DNA from: Hyphomicrobiales bacterium
Lineage (GTDB): Bacteria; Pseudomonadota; Alphaproteobacteria; Rhizobiales; Phreatobacteraceae
Direction of reading: 5' to 3'
Length of the DNA: 64,000 bases
Assembly (NCBI GenBank): GCA_017304475.1
Contig: JAFKKV010000031.1
Span: 1-64,000, forward strand
The notes under the pieces are model-generated. The model was not told the origin of the DNA. It was given only the letters and a program-made list of their open reading frames with translations, and made no database searches. Positions 34,815-44,123 of the stretch are shown in pieces; position 1 is the first letter of the stretch, and every line of letters begins with the position of its first letter. The position numbers and the translations under genes are program-made.

Positions 34815-35588
34815 ATGGCTATCGACTTCTCGACCGAAGACGGCGTCGCCGTCATCACCATCAACCGCCCCGAACGGCGCAACGCCCTCGATGCCGAGCA
34901 CTACGACGCCTTGTCCAAGGCCTGGCAGCGCGTGCGCGACGACGACGCCATTCGCGTCGCGGTGATCACCGGCGCGGGCGACAAGTCGTTCTGCGCCGGA
35001 GCGGACATCAAGTCCTTCGTCGGGCGTGATGTCGAACTGTCCGAACTCTGGCTGACCCAGAAGGGCCAGCTGCTGAACCGGGGGCTCGAGATCTGGAAGC
35101 CGGTCATCGCCGCGGTGAACGGCGCCTGTGTCGGCGGCGGCATGACCTTGCTCCTGGCGACCGACATCCGCGTCGCCGTGGCAGGGGCCGTCTTCAGCGT
35201 CTCCGAGGTCAAGCGCGGGATCATCGCCGCCAATGGCGGGACGCAGCGGATCATGCAGCAACTTCCCTATGCCGTCGCGATGGAGATGCTTCTGACCGGG
35301 GAAGCCATCGACGCCGAAACGGCTCTGCGCTGGGGCCTGATCAACAAGGTGGTCGAGCCGGCGGACCTGCTCGACGCAGCCCTCGATTATGCGCGCCGGA
35401 TCGCCGCCAACGCGCCGCTGGCATTGCAGGCGGCGAAGGAGCTGGCGGTCCGATCCCGCGACATGGATCTGGCGACTGGCTTGCGCATGGAGCAACTGGT
35501 CAACCGCATCCTGCACCATTCCGAAGACACCAAGGCCGCCAAGGCGGCCTTCGCCGAGAAACGCCAGCCCGCATTCAAGGGACGGTGA
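34815..35588 (+). CDS. Enoyl-CoA hydratase/isomerase family protein
   Basis: Crotonase-fold enzyme (257 aa). The oxyanion-hole regions are SFCAGADIKSF and ACVGGGMTLLLATD, with VSEVKRGIIAANGGTQR carrying the second catalytic region; the glutamate normally expected in the GGG-side motif is not obvious, while the EVKRG glutamate is. It should hydrate the enoyl-CoA made by the preceding dehydrogenase. It starts 7 nt after it. Confidence 0.87.
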   Translation: MAIDFSTEDGVAVITINRPERRNALDAEHYDALSKAWQRVRDDDAIRVAVITGAGDKSFCAGADIKSFVGRDVELSELWLTQKGQLLNRGLEIWKPVIAAVNGACVGGGMTLLLATDIRVAVAGAVFSVSEVKRGIIAANGGTQRIMQQLPYAVAMEMLLTGEAIDAETALRWGLINKVVEPADLLDAALDYARRIAANAPLALQAAKELAVRSRDMDLATGLRMEQLVNRILHHSEDTKAAKAAFAEKRQPAFKGR

Positions 35589-35593
35589 CGGCC

Positions 35594-36814
35594 ATGGCGA
35601 ACGCAGCCTCCGGGACGACCGACCAGGCCCTGCCGCTCGCGGGCCTGCGCGTTCTCGATCTCACGCAGATCTATAACGGCCCCTATGCGACCTTCCTGAT
35701 GGCCATGGCGGGCGCCGAGGTCATCAAGGTCGAGCCGCCGGGCGGCGAATTCCTCCGCAGGCGCGACGCCCGCAGCGGGGCCGGCGTGCCCTTCGCGATG
35801 CTGAACGCCAACAAGCGTTCCGTCTCGCTCAATCTGAAGTCGCCGCGCGGCCGCGACATGCTGCTCGACCTGGTTCGCCAGGCGGATGTCCTGGCGGAGA
35901 ATTTCGCCCCTGGCGTGATGGACCGCCTCGGCCTCGGCTATGATGCGCTCCGGGCCGTCAATCCGCGCATCATCTACGCCGCCAGCAGCGGCTATGGCGA
36001 TGCCGGCCCCTATCGCGACTATCCGGCCATGGACCTCACCGTGCAGGCCATGTCGGGGGTCATGAGCATTACCGGCTTCTCTCATAACGCTCCGGTCAAG
36101 TCGGGCGCCGCCCTGTGCGACTTCTTCGGCGGCGTGCATCTCTACGGTGCGATCACGACGGCGCTCTTCGGTCGCGAGCGCAGCGGCAAGGGGTGCCGGA
36201 TCGAGGTCGCCATGCTCGAGGCGGTCTATCCCTCGCTCGCCTCGAGCATCGGCATGACCTATGGCGAGCGCGGCGACATTCCGCTGCGCACGGGCAACCG
36301 GCACGGCGGCCTGTCGCTCTGTCCCTACAATGTTTATCCGGCAAGCGACGGCTTCGTCGCCATCATCTGCAACAACGACAAGCACTGGCTCTGCCTGGTC
36401 GACGCGATGGAACGGCCCGACCTGAAGGCCGATCCGCGGATGGCGACGATGCGCGACCGCGTCGCTCATATGGAGCTGATCGACGGCATCATCTCGGAAT
36501 GGACCTTGCCGCAGTCGCGCGACGACCTGTTCGGCAGGCTCGCCGCCTTTCGCGTGCCGTCGGCGCCGGTGCGCGACCTGCCCGAGGTCATCGCCGATCC
36601 GCACATGCATGAGCGCGGCATGCTGCTGGAGGTCGACCATCCGCAATACGGCCCGATCACCGTTTGCCGCAGCCCGATCAACTATTCCGGCGTGGCGCAG
36701 CCGGACTATCGGGTCAGCCCGGCCTATGCGGCCGACAACGAGGCGGTCTACGGGGGCATGCTGGGCATCGCCGCCGCCGATCTCGCGGCCCTGCGCGCCG
36801 AGGGAGTGGTCTGA
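35594..36814 (+). CDS. Class III CoA transferase (CaiB/BaiF family)
   Basis: Family III CoA transferase (406 aa) that moves CoA between carboxylic acids, commonly from succinyl-CoA. The N-terminus LPLAGLRVLDLTQIYNGP and the catalytic aspartate at about D147 in YPAMDLTVQAMSG are visible, as are RTGNRHGGL and NNDKHW. It would activate the free acid of this pathway. GTG 35585 overlapping the previous stop is a possible start, but ATG 35594 has better ribosome-site spacing. Confidence 0.9.
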   Translation: MANAASGTTDQALPLAGLRVLDLTQIYNGPYATFLMAMAGAEVIKVEPPGGEFLRRRDARSGAGVPFAMLNANKRSVSLNLKSPRGRDMLLDLVRQADVLAENFAPGVMDRLGLGYDALRAVNPRIIYAASSGYGDAGPYRDYPAMDLTVQAMSGVMSITGFSHNAPVKSGAALCDFFGGVHLYGAITTALFGRERSGKGCRIEVAMLEAVYPSLASSIGMTYGERGDIPLRTGNRHGGLSLCPYNVYPASDGFVAIICNNDKHWLCLVDAMERPDLKADPRMATMRDRVAHMELIDGIISEWTLPQSRDDLFGRLAAFRVPSAPVRDLPEVIADPHMHERGMLLEVDHPQYGPITVCRSPINYSGVAQPDYRVSPAYAADNEAVYGGMLGIAAADLAALRAEGVV

Positions 36815-37944
36815 TGCGAGGGCGCGCCGTCATCGCGGGCATCGGCCACACCACTTATGGCAAGCATCCCGGCCGGGATCGGGTTTCGCTCATCGTCGAG
36901 GCGAGCCGCAAGGCGCTGGCCGATGCCGGCATCGCCAAGGACATGGTCGATGGCGTGCTGGTGAAGATGGCCAATGCCGAGCCCTCGATCCTCTATGGGC
37001 AGAAGGTCGCCGAGGCGCTGGGCATGCGGCCGAAAATCGGCTGCGCCCTGGATCAGGGCGGAGCCGCCAATATCGCGCTGATCAGCTACGCGGCGATGGC
37101 GATCGAGGCGGGCCTGATGGACATCGCCATCATCTGCTACGGCGATACGCCGCGCACCGGCAGCCGCAAGGTCTATGGCCGGCCGCGCGGCGACGACGCC
37201 GTCTATGGCTGGTATTCGACCGCCGCCGGATATGCCCTTCTCCACCAGCGCTACAGGCAGCAATACGCCATTCCCGACGCGCATTTCGGCGCCGTCGCCG
37301 TCACCTGCCGGGATCATGGCGCACGCAATCCCAACGCCCACCTCCAGAAGGCGATAACCCTCGACGAATACATGGCGTCGCCCTTCGTGGTCGAGCCGTT
37401 GCGGCGGGACGATTGCTGCCTGCTGTCCGATGGGGCGGCGGCGGTCATCGTGATGTCCGCCAGGCGCGCGGCCGAGCTGCGGATCGCCAAGGCCGTCCCG
37501 ATCCTGGGATTCGGCCAGGCGCAGGAATCCTGGGATGTGCATCTTCGTCCGGATCTGACCCGCACGATATCGGGCGTCGCCGGCGAGACGGCGCTCAAGA
37601 TGGCCGGCCTCGAGCGGCGCGATATCGCGGTGGCCCAGCTCTACGACTGCTTCACCGTGACGCCGTTGATCACGCTCGAGGACTACGGCTTCTGCAAGCC
37701 GGGCCAGGCGGCGCGTTTCGCTGCGGAAGGCGGCATCGCGCTCGACGGCCGGTTGCCGCTGAACACCAGCGGCGGCCTGCTGTCGGAAAGCGGCACGCCC
37801 GGGCTTCAGCTGGTGATCGAGGGTGTCCGCCAGATGCGCGGCGACGCCAACCTTCAGGTTCGCGGCGATGGAGCCTGCATCGTCAGCAATCAGGGCGGCA
37901 CCATGCACACGCATGCGACCTTGGTCCTGGGGAGAGCGGCATGA
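36814..37944 (+). CDS. Thiolase-fold protein lacking the nucleophilic cysteine (probable Ltp2-like retro-aldolase)
   Basis: SCP-x/Ltp2-type thiolase-fold protein (376 aa). At the position of the thiolase nucleophile the sequence reads DQGGAANIALISYAA, with Gly instead of Cys, and the C-terminal motif is NTSGGLLSESGTPGLQ, without the usual GHP or second active cysteine. Such proteins paired with a DUF35 partner act in steroid side-chain loss as retro-aldolases on 3-hydroxyacyl-CoA. The next gene is exactly that partner, overlapping by 4 nt. True thiolytic activity is unlikely. Confidence 0.82.
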   Translation: MRGRAVIAGIGHTTYGKHPGRDRVSLIVEASRKALADAGIAKDMVDGVLVKMANAEPSILYGQKVAEALGMRPKIGCALDQGGAANIALISYAAMAIEAGLMDIAIICYGDTPRTGSRKVYGRPRGDDAVYGWYSTAAGYALLHQRYRQQYAIPDAHFGAVAVTCRDHGARNPNAHLQKAITLDEYMASPFVVEPLRRDDCCLLSDGAAAVIVMSARRAAELRIAKAVPILGFGQAQESWDVHLRPDLTRTISGVAGETALKMAGLERRDIAVAQLYDCFTVTPLITLEDYGFCKPGQAARFAAEGGIALDGRLPLNTSGGLLSESGTPGLQLVIEGVRQMRGDANLQVRGDGACIVSNQGGTMHTHATLVLGRAA

Positions 37945-38348
37945 ACTTTCCCCAGCCCGACGTGACACCCCTGAACAAGCCGCATTGGGATGGCCTGAAG
38001 CAGGGCCGGTTGATGTTCCAGCAGTGCCGCAGATGCGGACATGCATGGCTGCCGGCGCGCGAGGCCTGCCCGGAATGCCTCGCGCCGGAACCGGAATGGC
38101 GAGAGGCCGCGGGCGAGGGCACGGTGGTGAGCTGGGTCGTCTACCACGTCGCCTATGACGAGGCGTTCAACGGCCGCCTGCCCTACGACGTCACCTGCGT
38201 CGAACTCGACGAGGGCCCACGCATCCTCACCAATATCGTCGACAGCGACGCGGGCGCCAGGCTTCGCATCGGTCGCCGCGTCAGCCTCTGCATCGAACAT
38301 GAAGGTGACCTGGCACTCGCGCGCTTCAAGCTGGCCGAGCCCGGTTGA
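37941..38348 (+). CDS. Zn-ribbon OB-fold (DUF35) protein
   Basis: Small DUF35 protein (135 aa). A rubredoxin-like zinc ribbon with C29, C32, C43 and C46 (CRRCGHAW...CPEC) is followed by an OB-fold (GTVVSWVVYHVAY, VTCVELDEGPRILTNIV). DUF35 proteins bind thiolase-like or hydratase-like partners and contribute acyl-CoA binding. The 4-nt overlap with the thiolase-fold gene implies a stoichiometric complex. Confidence 0.9.
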   Translation: MNFPQPDVTPLNKPHWDGLKQGRLMFQQCRRCGHAWLPAREACPECLAPEPEWREAAGEGTVVSWVVYHVAYDEAFNGRLPYDVTCVELDEGPRILTNIVDSDAGARLRIGRRVSLCIEHEGDLALARFKLAEPG

Positions 38349-38388
38349 CCCGAGATCCACGACATCGCTCCAGGAGCATCGAAACACC

Positions 38389-39312
38389 GTGTCCAAGTCA
38401 GCGCCTCAGTTCATCGTCCTGAACGGCAACCTGATCCCCTATGAGGAGGCGACGGTCCATGTGATGTCGCCCGCGCTCAAATATGGCCTGTCGGTGTTCG
38501 AGGGCTTGCGGGCCTATTGGAGCGACGCGCACCAGGATCTCTACGTCTTCCGCCTCCAGGACCATACGGACCGGCTGCTGCAGTCGATGAAGCTTTTGCG
38601 CTTCAAGCACGATTTCGACGGTGCCGAGATCAACAGGATGACGCTTGATCTCCTGCGCCGGAACGACGTCAGGGCGGCGGCGCATATCCGCACGACGGCC
38701 TATCTCGATGGCCAGGGGGAGCAGCAGGTCAAGGGGCCGGTGAGCTACGCGATCTCGGCGCTCGAAAAGCCGCGTACGGCCAAGATCGACGCCGGCATTC
38801 GCTGTCAGGTCAGTTCCTGGATGCGCATGGCGGACAATGTCATGCCGCCGCGCATCAAATGCGGCGGCAATTATGTCAACGGGCGCCTTGCGCGCTATCA
38901 GGCGATCCAGGACGGCTATGACGAGGCCATTTTGCTCAACACGCTCGGCAAGGTCGCCGAGGGGCCGGGAACCTGCATCTTCTTCGTGCGCAAGGGCGAG
39001 CTCGTCACACCGGACATGGCCAGCGGCATCCTGGAAAGCCTGACGCGCGATACGGTCCTGAGGCTTGCGCGCGAACGTGGAATTGCCGTCTCGGAACGCA
39101 CCGTCGACCGCACCGAGCTCTATGCCGCCGACGAGGTGTTCATGGTGGGCTCGGCGGCCGAGCTGGTTCCCGTCGTCGATATCGATGGCATCGCCATCGG
39201 ACCCGGCCTGCGCGGGCCGCTGACGACCCAGTTGCAACAGGCCTATTTCGAAACGGTCACCGGCGCGATAAAGGCCCCCGCGGGCTGGCTTACCTCGGTC
39301 CACAAGAGCTGA
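38389..39312 (+). CDS. Class IV aminotransferase (branched-chain aminotransferase-like)
   Basis: PLP fold-type IV transaminase (307 aa). SPALKYGLSVFEGLRAYW is the typical IlvE N-terminal motif, the PLP lysine is in PRIKCGGNYVNGRLA, and EGPGTCIFFVRKG and ITRDTV-like SLTRDTVLRLARE follow. Start codon is GTG 38389, with AGGAG about 12 nt upstream, a rather long spacing. In this operon it would transaminate the pathway's amino acid rather than serve biosynthesis. It could also be a D-amino-acid or omega-type member. Confidence 0.83.
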   Translation: MSKSAPQFIVLNGNLIPYEEATVHVMSPALKYGLSVFEGLRAYWSDAHQDLYVFRLQDHTDRLLQSMKLLRFKHDFDGAEINRMTLDLLRRNDVRAAAHIRTTAYLDGQGEQQVKGPVSYAISALEKPRTAKIDAGIRCQVSSWMRMADNVMPPRIKCGGNYVNGRLARYQAIQDGYDEAILLNTLGKVAEGPGTCIFFVRKGELVTPDMASGILESLTRDTVLRLARERGIAVSERTVDRTELYAADEVFMVGSAAELVPVVDIDGIAIGPGLRGPLTTQLQQAYFETVTGAIKAPAGWLTSVHKS

Positions 39313-39314
39313 CG

Positions 39315-40400
39315 ATGCAAAGCCTGCCCGAGTGGGTCGAAATGCTGGAGGAGGGCGGCCGGATCGGCCGCTCCGAACTCGTCGATCGAAGCGCCGATAT
39401 CCTCGCCGCGGCGGGGGTCCCCGTCATGGCCGCCGCCCGCGCGTCCGAATTGCTGGTGGAGTGCCAGGTCCGCGGCATCGACAGTCACGGCCTCGCGCAT
39501 CTGCCGGCCTATCTCCAGAGGATCCGGATCGGCGCGATCGATCCGAAGGCGATCCCCGCCATTGTCGATACCGGCGCCGCCACCGCTGTCGTCGACGGGC
39601 GCAATGGACTGGGCGTGCTGGTCGGGCTGGCGGCCATGGACGAAGCGTGCCGCAGGGCGAAAGCCATCGGCATGGGGGCCTGTGCCGTGCGCGACAGCAA
39701 TCACTTCGGCGCGGCAGCGCCCCTGGTGGACCGTGCCGCGCGCGAAGGGCTGATCGCGCTGGCGCTCTCCAATGCGGGGCCGACCATGGCCCCGACCGGC
39801 GGACGCGAGGCGATCCTGGGCACCAACCCGCTCGCCGCCGGCTTTCCGCGCGCGGGCCGGCCACCCCTCGTCATCGACATGGCGACGAGCGCGGTGGCAC
39901 GTGGCCGCCTACGGCAGGCCGCGCTCAAGAAACAGGTCATTCCCGCCGAATGGGCGCTCGATGCCGCCGGCCAGCCGACCACCGATGCCGAGGCGGCGCT
40001 TGCCGGAACCGTCCAGCCCCTGGGCGGCGCGAAGGGCTACGCGCTGACCTTGATGGTCGAGCTACTCTGCACCGCGCTTTCAGGCGGCCGGCCCGGCTAC
40101 GAGGTGCTCACGCCGCACGATCCGGCCGCGGCCGGGGCGGGGGTCAGCCACCTCTTCATCGCCTTCGATCCCCAGCGGTTCGCGGGGCTGGACGAGGCTC
40201 GCTCCGCGGTCACGCGGCTTGGCGCCCGCATCGAGGCGAGCCCGCCGGGTGCGGCGGGCGAAGCCCCGCGCCTGCCGGGAGCGCGGGCGGAGACGACGGC
40301 CGCCGCGCGCCAGCGTGATGGCATTCCACTGACGGCCGATCTTTTGGCCCATCTGCGCAAGGCGGTTCGGCTCGTGGCCGAAACGCCGGCGCACCCGTAA
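39315..40400 (+). CDS. Ldh family NAD(P)-dependent oxidoreductase
   Basis: Member of the malate/L-lactate/ureidoglycolate dehydrogenase (Ldh2/YlbC) family (361 aa). The catalytic histidine is H58 in GIDSHGLAH; SNHFGAAAPLVDRA and GTNPLAAGFPR form the NAD and substrate sites. The family also includes cyclic-imine reductases for piperideine- and pyrroline-2-carboxylate, of interest beside an aminotransferase and RidA. It starts 2 nt after the aminotransferase stop without its own strong ribosome site, so coupled translation is likely. Confidence 0.85.
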   Translation: MQSLPEWVEMLEEGGRIGRSELVDRSADILAAAGVPVMAAARASELLVECQVRGIDSHGLAHLPAYLQRIRIGAIDPKAIPAIVDTGAATAVVDGRNGLGVLVGLAAMDEACRRAKAIGMGACAVRDSNHFGAAAPLVDRAAREGLIALALSNAGPTMAPTGGREAILGTNPLAAGFPRAGRPPLVIDMATSAVARGRLRQAALKKQVIPAEWALDAAGQPTTDAEAALAGTVQPLGGAKGYALTLMVELLCTALSGGRPGYEVLTPHDPAAAGAGVSHLFIAFDPQRFAGLDEARSAVTRLGARIEASPPGAAGEAPRLPGARAETTAAARQRDGIPLTADLLAHLRKAVRLVAETPAHP

Positions 40401-40416
40401 GTTTCAGGAGCGATCC

Positions 40417-42516
40417 TTGGCCTACCAGATTGCAGTCGATGTCGGCGGAACGTTCACGGACGGGGTCCTTCTGGATGAGGCGGCCAATACGATCTGGGTG
40501 GCCAAGTCTCTCACCACGCCCACGGATCCCGGCGAAGGCATCGCGCGGGTCGTCGAAATGCTGCTGGCCAAGAAGCCGGGAGCGGCGGGCCATGGTGCCG
40601 GCGACATCGAGCGCGTGGTGCATGGCACCACACTGATCACCAACACGCTGCTGGAACGTAAGGGCGTCAGGACCGCTCTGGTGGTGACCCGCGGGGTCGA
40701 GGACACCTTGGATATCCGCCGCGAGATGCGATACGACACCTACGATCTCGCAGCGACCTTCCCCGAGCCGCTGGTGCCGCCGGCCTTGCGATTCACCGTC
40801 GGCGAAAGGATCGGCCCCACCGGCGACATCTGGCGGCCCCTCGATCAAAAGGGCGTGGAAGAACTCGGCGAGCGCCTCGCCGGGGAGGATGTTTCCGCGG
40901 TCGCGATCTGCTTTCTGCATGCCTGCGTGAACGGCGCGCATGAGCGCCAGGCCGCCGACATCCTGCGCATGAGATCTCCGGAGCGCAGCTATTCCCTGTC
41001 GTCGGAAGTCGCCAGCGAGGTCGGCGAATATGAGCGCATGTCGACCGTCGTCGCCAACGCCTATGTCCAGCCCATCGTCGACCACTATATGGGCGTGCTG
41101 GGCAAGCGGCTGACCGGGCTCGGCATCACCGGCCGGCTGGATATCATGGTTTCGCACGGCGGCTTCACGGAAGCCGAGGTCGCGGCGCGGTTTCCGATCC
41201 GCCTGCTCGAATCCGGTCCGGCGGGCGGCGTCCTCAGCGCCATCAATTGCGGAAGCGCGGAAGGCATGGATCGCATCCTGGCCTTTGACATGGGCGGCAC
41301 GACCGCCAAATCCTGTGTCTCGATCGGCGGTGTCCCGGCGATCACCAACGTCTTCGAATTCGCGCGCGTCCGGCGTTTCAAGCGCGGCAGCGGCCTGCCG
41401 GCGGTATCACCCAGCATCGACCTGATCGAGATCGGCGCGGGCGGCGGCAGCATCGCGCGGCTGAGCGCCCTCGGCCTCCTGCAGGTCGGCCCTGATAGCG
41501 CGGGCTCAGAGCCCGGTCCCGCCTGCTACGCGCTTGGCGGAATCCAGCCGACGGTTACCGACGCCGATCTCGTCCTCGGCTATCTCGACGCCGACGATTT
41601 CCTGGGCGGGGCAATGAAGCTCGACGTCGAGAAAGCCACGGAAGCACTCGGCGCGCTCGGGGGGCAGCTCGGGCTCTCGGCCGAGGAGACCGCCTGGGGC
41701 ATTCACGACATCGTCAATGAGAACATGGCGGCGGCGGCCCGTACCCATATCGCCGAACACGGCCATGACGCCCGAAGCTTCACTTTCGTCTCCACCGGTG
41801 GGGCGGGGCCGGTCCACGCGATCGATGTGGCGCGCAGGCTGCGTATTCCCCGCGTTCTCTGTCCGATCGCCTCCGGTGTCGGGTCATGCCTCGGCTTCCT
41901 CGCCGCGCCGGCGCGTGCTGACCGCTCCTGGTCGCGGCTCGAACCGGTCGGCGATGTCGATCGCGATGGCCTGGCCCACCGGATCGAGGCGGCGCGCGAC
42001 GAGATCGCCGGCGAGCTCGCCAAGGCGCATGTGGCGCGGACCGACATCGTCTGGCGAACCGCCGCCGAGATTCGCTATCGCGGCCAGGGCGCCAGCATTG
42101 AAATCGATTTCGGCGCGGCCGCGATCGCCGATCTCGAAGCGGAGCGGCTGCTCGCCGGCTTCGAGGCGGAATACAAGCGGCTCTACACGCGCATCGTGCC
42201 CGATGGCGTTCCGGAAATCGTCACGTGGCGGATTTCCGGCCAGTCGCCGCGGGCCCAGCGGCGCTACGCCTTTCCGGCATCGGACGAGGCGCGTTTCTCC
42301 ACCGCGCCCAAGGGCAGCCGGCATATCTACCTGCCCGGCGAAAAGCGCTACGCGACCGTGCCGGTCTATGACCGCTACCGGTTGCCGGCAGGCGCGGTGA
42401 TTGCCGCGCCGGCCGTTATCGTCGAGCCGGAATCGACGCTGGTGATTGGCCATTCGGCCAGCATTCGCGTGCTTCCGACCGGCACGATCCAAGTCGATCT
42501 GGAGTATGCACGATGA
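40417..42516 (+). CDS. Hydantoinase/oxoprolinase family protein, subunit A (HyuA)
   Basis: ATP-binding ASKHA-fold subunit (699 aa) of the hydantoinase/5-oxoprolinase/caprolactamase/acetone-carboxylase family. IAVDVGGTFTDGVLLD is the phosphate-1 motif, HGTTLITNTLLERKG and LAFDMGGTTAKSC follow. With HyuB it phosphorylates and opens cyclic amides, or carboxylates ketones. Start is TTG 40417: CAGGAG lies 6 nt upstream and no ATG fits the conserved N-terminus. The stop overlaps hyuB by 4 nt. Confidence 0.88.
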   Translation: MAYQIAVDVGGTFTDGVLLDEAANTIWVAKSLTTPTDPGEGIARVVEMLLAKKPGAAGHGAGDIERVVHGTTLITNTLLERKGVRTALVVTRGVEDTLDIRREMRYDTYDLAATFPEPLVPPALRFTVGERIGPTGDIWRPLDQKGVEELGERLAGEDVSAVAICFLHACVNGAHERQAADILRMRSPERSYSLSSEVASEVGEYERMSTVVANAYVQPIVDHYMGVLGKRLTGLGITGRLDIMVSHGGFTEAEVAARFPIRLLESGPAGGVLSAINCGSAEGMDRILAFDMGGTTAKSCVSIGGVPAITNVFEFARVRRFKRGSGLPAVSPSIDLIEIGAGGGSIARLSALGLLQVGPDSAGSEPGPACYALGGIQPTVTDADLVLGYLDADDFLGGAMKLDVEKATEALGALGGQLGLSAEETAWGIHDIVNENMAAAARTHIAEHGHDARSFTFVSTGGAGPVHAIDVARRLRIPRVLCPIASGVGSCLGFLAAPARADRSWSRLEPVGDVDRDGLAHRIEAARDEIAGELAKAHVARTDIVWRTAAEIRYRGQGASIEIDFGAAAIADLEAERLLAGFEAEYKRLYTRIVPDGVPEIVTWRISGQSPRAQRRYAFPASDEARFSTAPKGSRHIYLPGEKRYATVPVYDRYRLPAGAVIAAPAVIVEPESTLVIGHSASIRVLPTGTIQVDLEYAR

Positions 42517-44081
42517 GCGGGACCAGGCAGGCGATCGATCCGATCACCCTGGAGATTCTCTGGACACGGCTGGTCAGTGCCGTGGACGAGGCGGCCGCGA
42601 CTTTCGTGCGCACGTCCTTTTCGACCCTGGTCCGAGAGGCGAACGACTATGCCGTGGTGCTGACCGACCGGAAGGGGCGCAATATCGCGCAATCGTCGCA
42701 GAGCATTCCCTCCTTCATCTCGACCATGCCGGTCACGATCCGGCATTTCATCGAGACGTTCGGCATCGACAGCATGCGTGAAGGCGACGCCTTCATCACC
42801 AATGATCCCTGGATCGGCACCGGCCATCTCAACGACGCCAGCCTCGCCGCTCCGATTTTCCGGAACGGCGAGGTCATCGGTTTCGCCGGCGTCGTCAGCC
42901 ATTTGCCCGATATCGGCGGACGGCTGCGCAACGCCGCCAATCGGGAGCTGTTCGAGGAGGGATTGCAGATCCCGCCGATGCGCATCCTCACCGCCGGAAA
43001 GCCCGAAGCGCTGCTGATCCAGATGATCCGCGCGAATGTGCGGGTGCCGGACGAGACGATGGGCGACATCTGGGCGCAGATTTCCTGCTGCGGCACGCTG
43101 GCCGAGCGGATCAATGTGCTGATCGAGGAAACCTCCATCGATTTCGACGCATTCTCCGACGAGATCATCCAGCGCACGGGCAAGGCCATGCGCGATGCTA
43201 TCACCGCGGTCCCCGACGGCACCTATCACTATGTCGTCGAGAACGATGGACCTGCCGAAATGCCCGGTGGGGTCATCCGCATCGCCTGCGCGGTGACCGT
43301 GGCGGGCGACCGGATCGCCGTCGACTATGCGGGGTCGAGCCCACAGGTCAGCCTGGCGATCAACACGGTCGCAAACTACACCTTCGCCTACAGCGCCTAT
43401 GCGCTGAAAGCGCTGCTGGCGCCTTGGATCCCCAACAACGAAGGCAGTTTCCAGGCGATCTCGGTGACCGCGCCGGAAGGCTCGATCCTCAATCCGACCA
43501 AGCCGGCTCCCTGCGGCGCGCGCGGAATGATCGGCCATCTCCTGCCGCCGGCGATCTTCGGGGCCCTCGCCGAAGCCTTGCCGGACCGGATACAGGCATC
43601 GCCGGGCTCGCCTTCCAACAATGTGCAATTGGCCAGTTTGAGCGGCAAGGTCCGCTATGCGGTGAACGCCTTCATCGGCGCGGGGCAGGGCGCGGCGCGG
43701 GATCAGGATGGCATTTCGGCGATCAGCTTTCCAAGCAATCTGTCGAATACGCCCATCGAAGTCCTCGAATCCCAGGCGCCGATCGAGGTCAGGAGCCGCG
43801 CCATCCGCCGCGGCTCGGGCGGTCGCGGCCATCGCAGCGGCGGCGATGGCATCCGCTTCGAATTCGAGATGCTCGGCGACAGCCCGGCCATCGCATCGTT
43901 CATGGTCAACCGGGTGCGGCGGCCCGCGGCCGGCCTCGCTGGCGGCGAGCCCGGCGCGCCCGCCCGTTTCGAGTTGAACGGAACCACGACCGAACCATCC
44001 GGTCAGCATGTGCTGCGCAAAGGCGACGTCGTGCTGATCGAGACCGGCGGCGGCGGCGGCTTCGGCAAGCCCAAGGATTGA
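42513..44081 (+). CDS. Hydantoinase B/oxoprolinase family protein (HyuB)
   Basis: Second subunit (522 aa) of the HyuAB-type enzyme. It has the conserved start DPITLEILWTRLVSAVDE, the metal-site segment INDPWIGTGHLND (seen as TNDPWIGTGHLND), GFAGVVSHLPDIGG and the glycine-rich C-terminal GGRGHRSGGDGIRFEFE. Likely forms a heteromer with HyuA. Whether the pair opens a lactam, a hydantoin or carboxylates a ketone cannot be decided; the amino-compound setting favours ring hydrolysis. Confidence 0.88.
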   Translation: MSGTRQAIDPITLEILWTRLVSAVDEAAATFVRTSFSTLVREANDYAVVLTDRKGRNIAQSSQSIPSFISTMPVTIRHFIETFGIDSMREGDAFITNDPWIGTGHLNDASLAAPIFRNGEVIGFAGVVSHLPDIGGRLRNAANRELFEEGLQIPPMRILTAGKPEALLIQMIRANVRVPDETMGDIWAQISCCGTLAERINVLIEETSIDFDAFSDEIIQRTGKAMRDAITAVPDGTYHYVVENDGPAEMPGGVIRIACAVTVAGDRIAVDYAGSSPQVSLAINTVANYTFAYSAYALKALLAPWIPNNEGSFQAISVTAPEGSILNPTKPAPCGARGMIGHLLPPAIFGALAEALPDRIQASPGSPSNNVQLASLSGKVRYAVNAFIGAGQGAARDQDGISAISFPSNLSNTPIEVLESQAPIEVRSRAIRRGSGGRGHRSGGDGIRFEFEMLGDSPAIASFMVNRVRRPAAGLAGGEPGAPARFELNGTTTEPSGQHVLRKGDVVLIETGGGGGFGKPKD

Positions 44082-44123
44082 AAGCCCGTTCGTCAAAGTG
44101 GCTTCTGGGAGGAAAGAACAATC

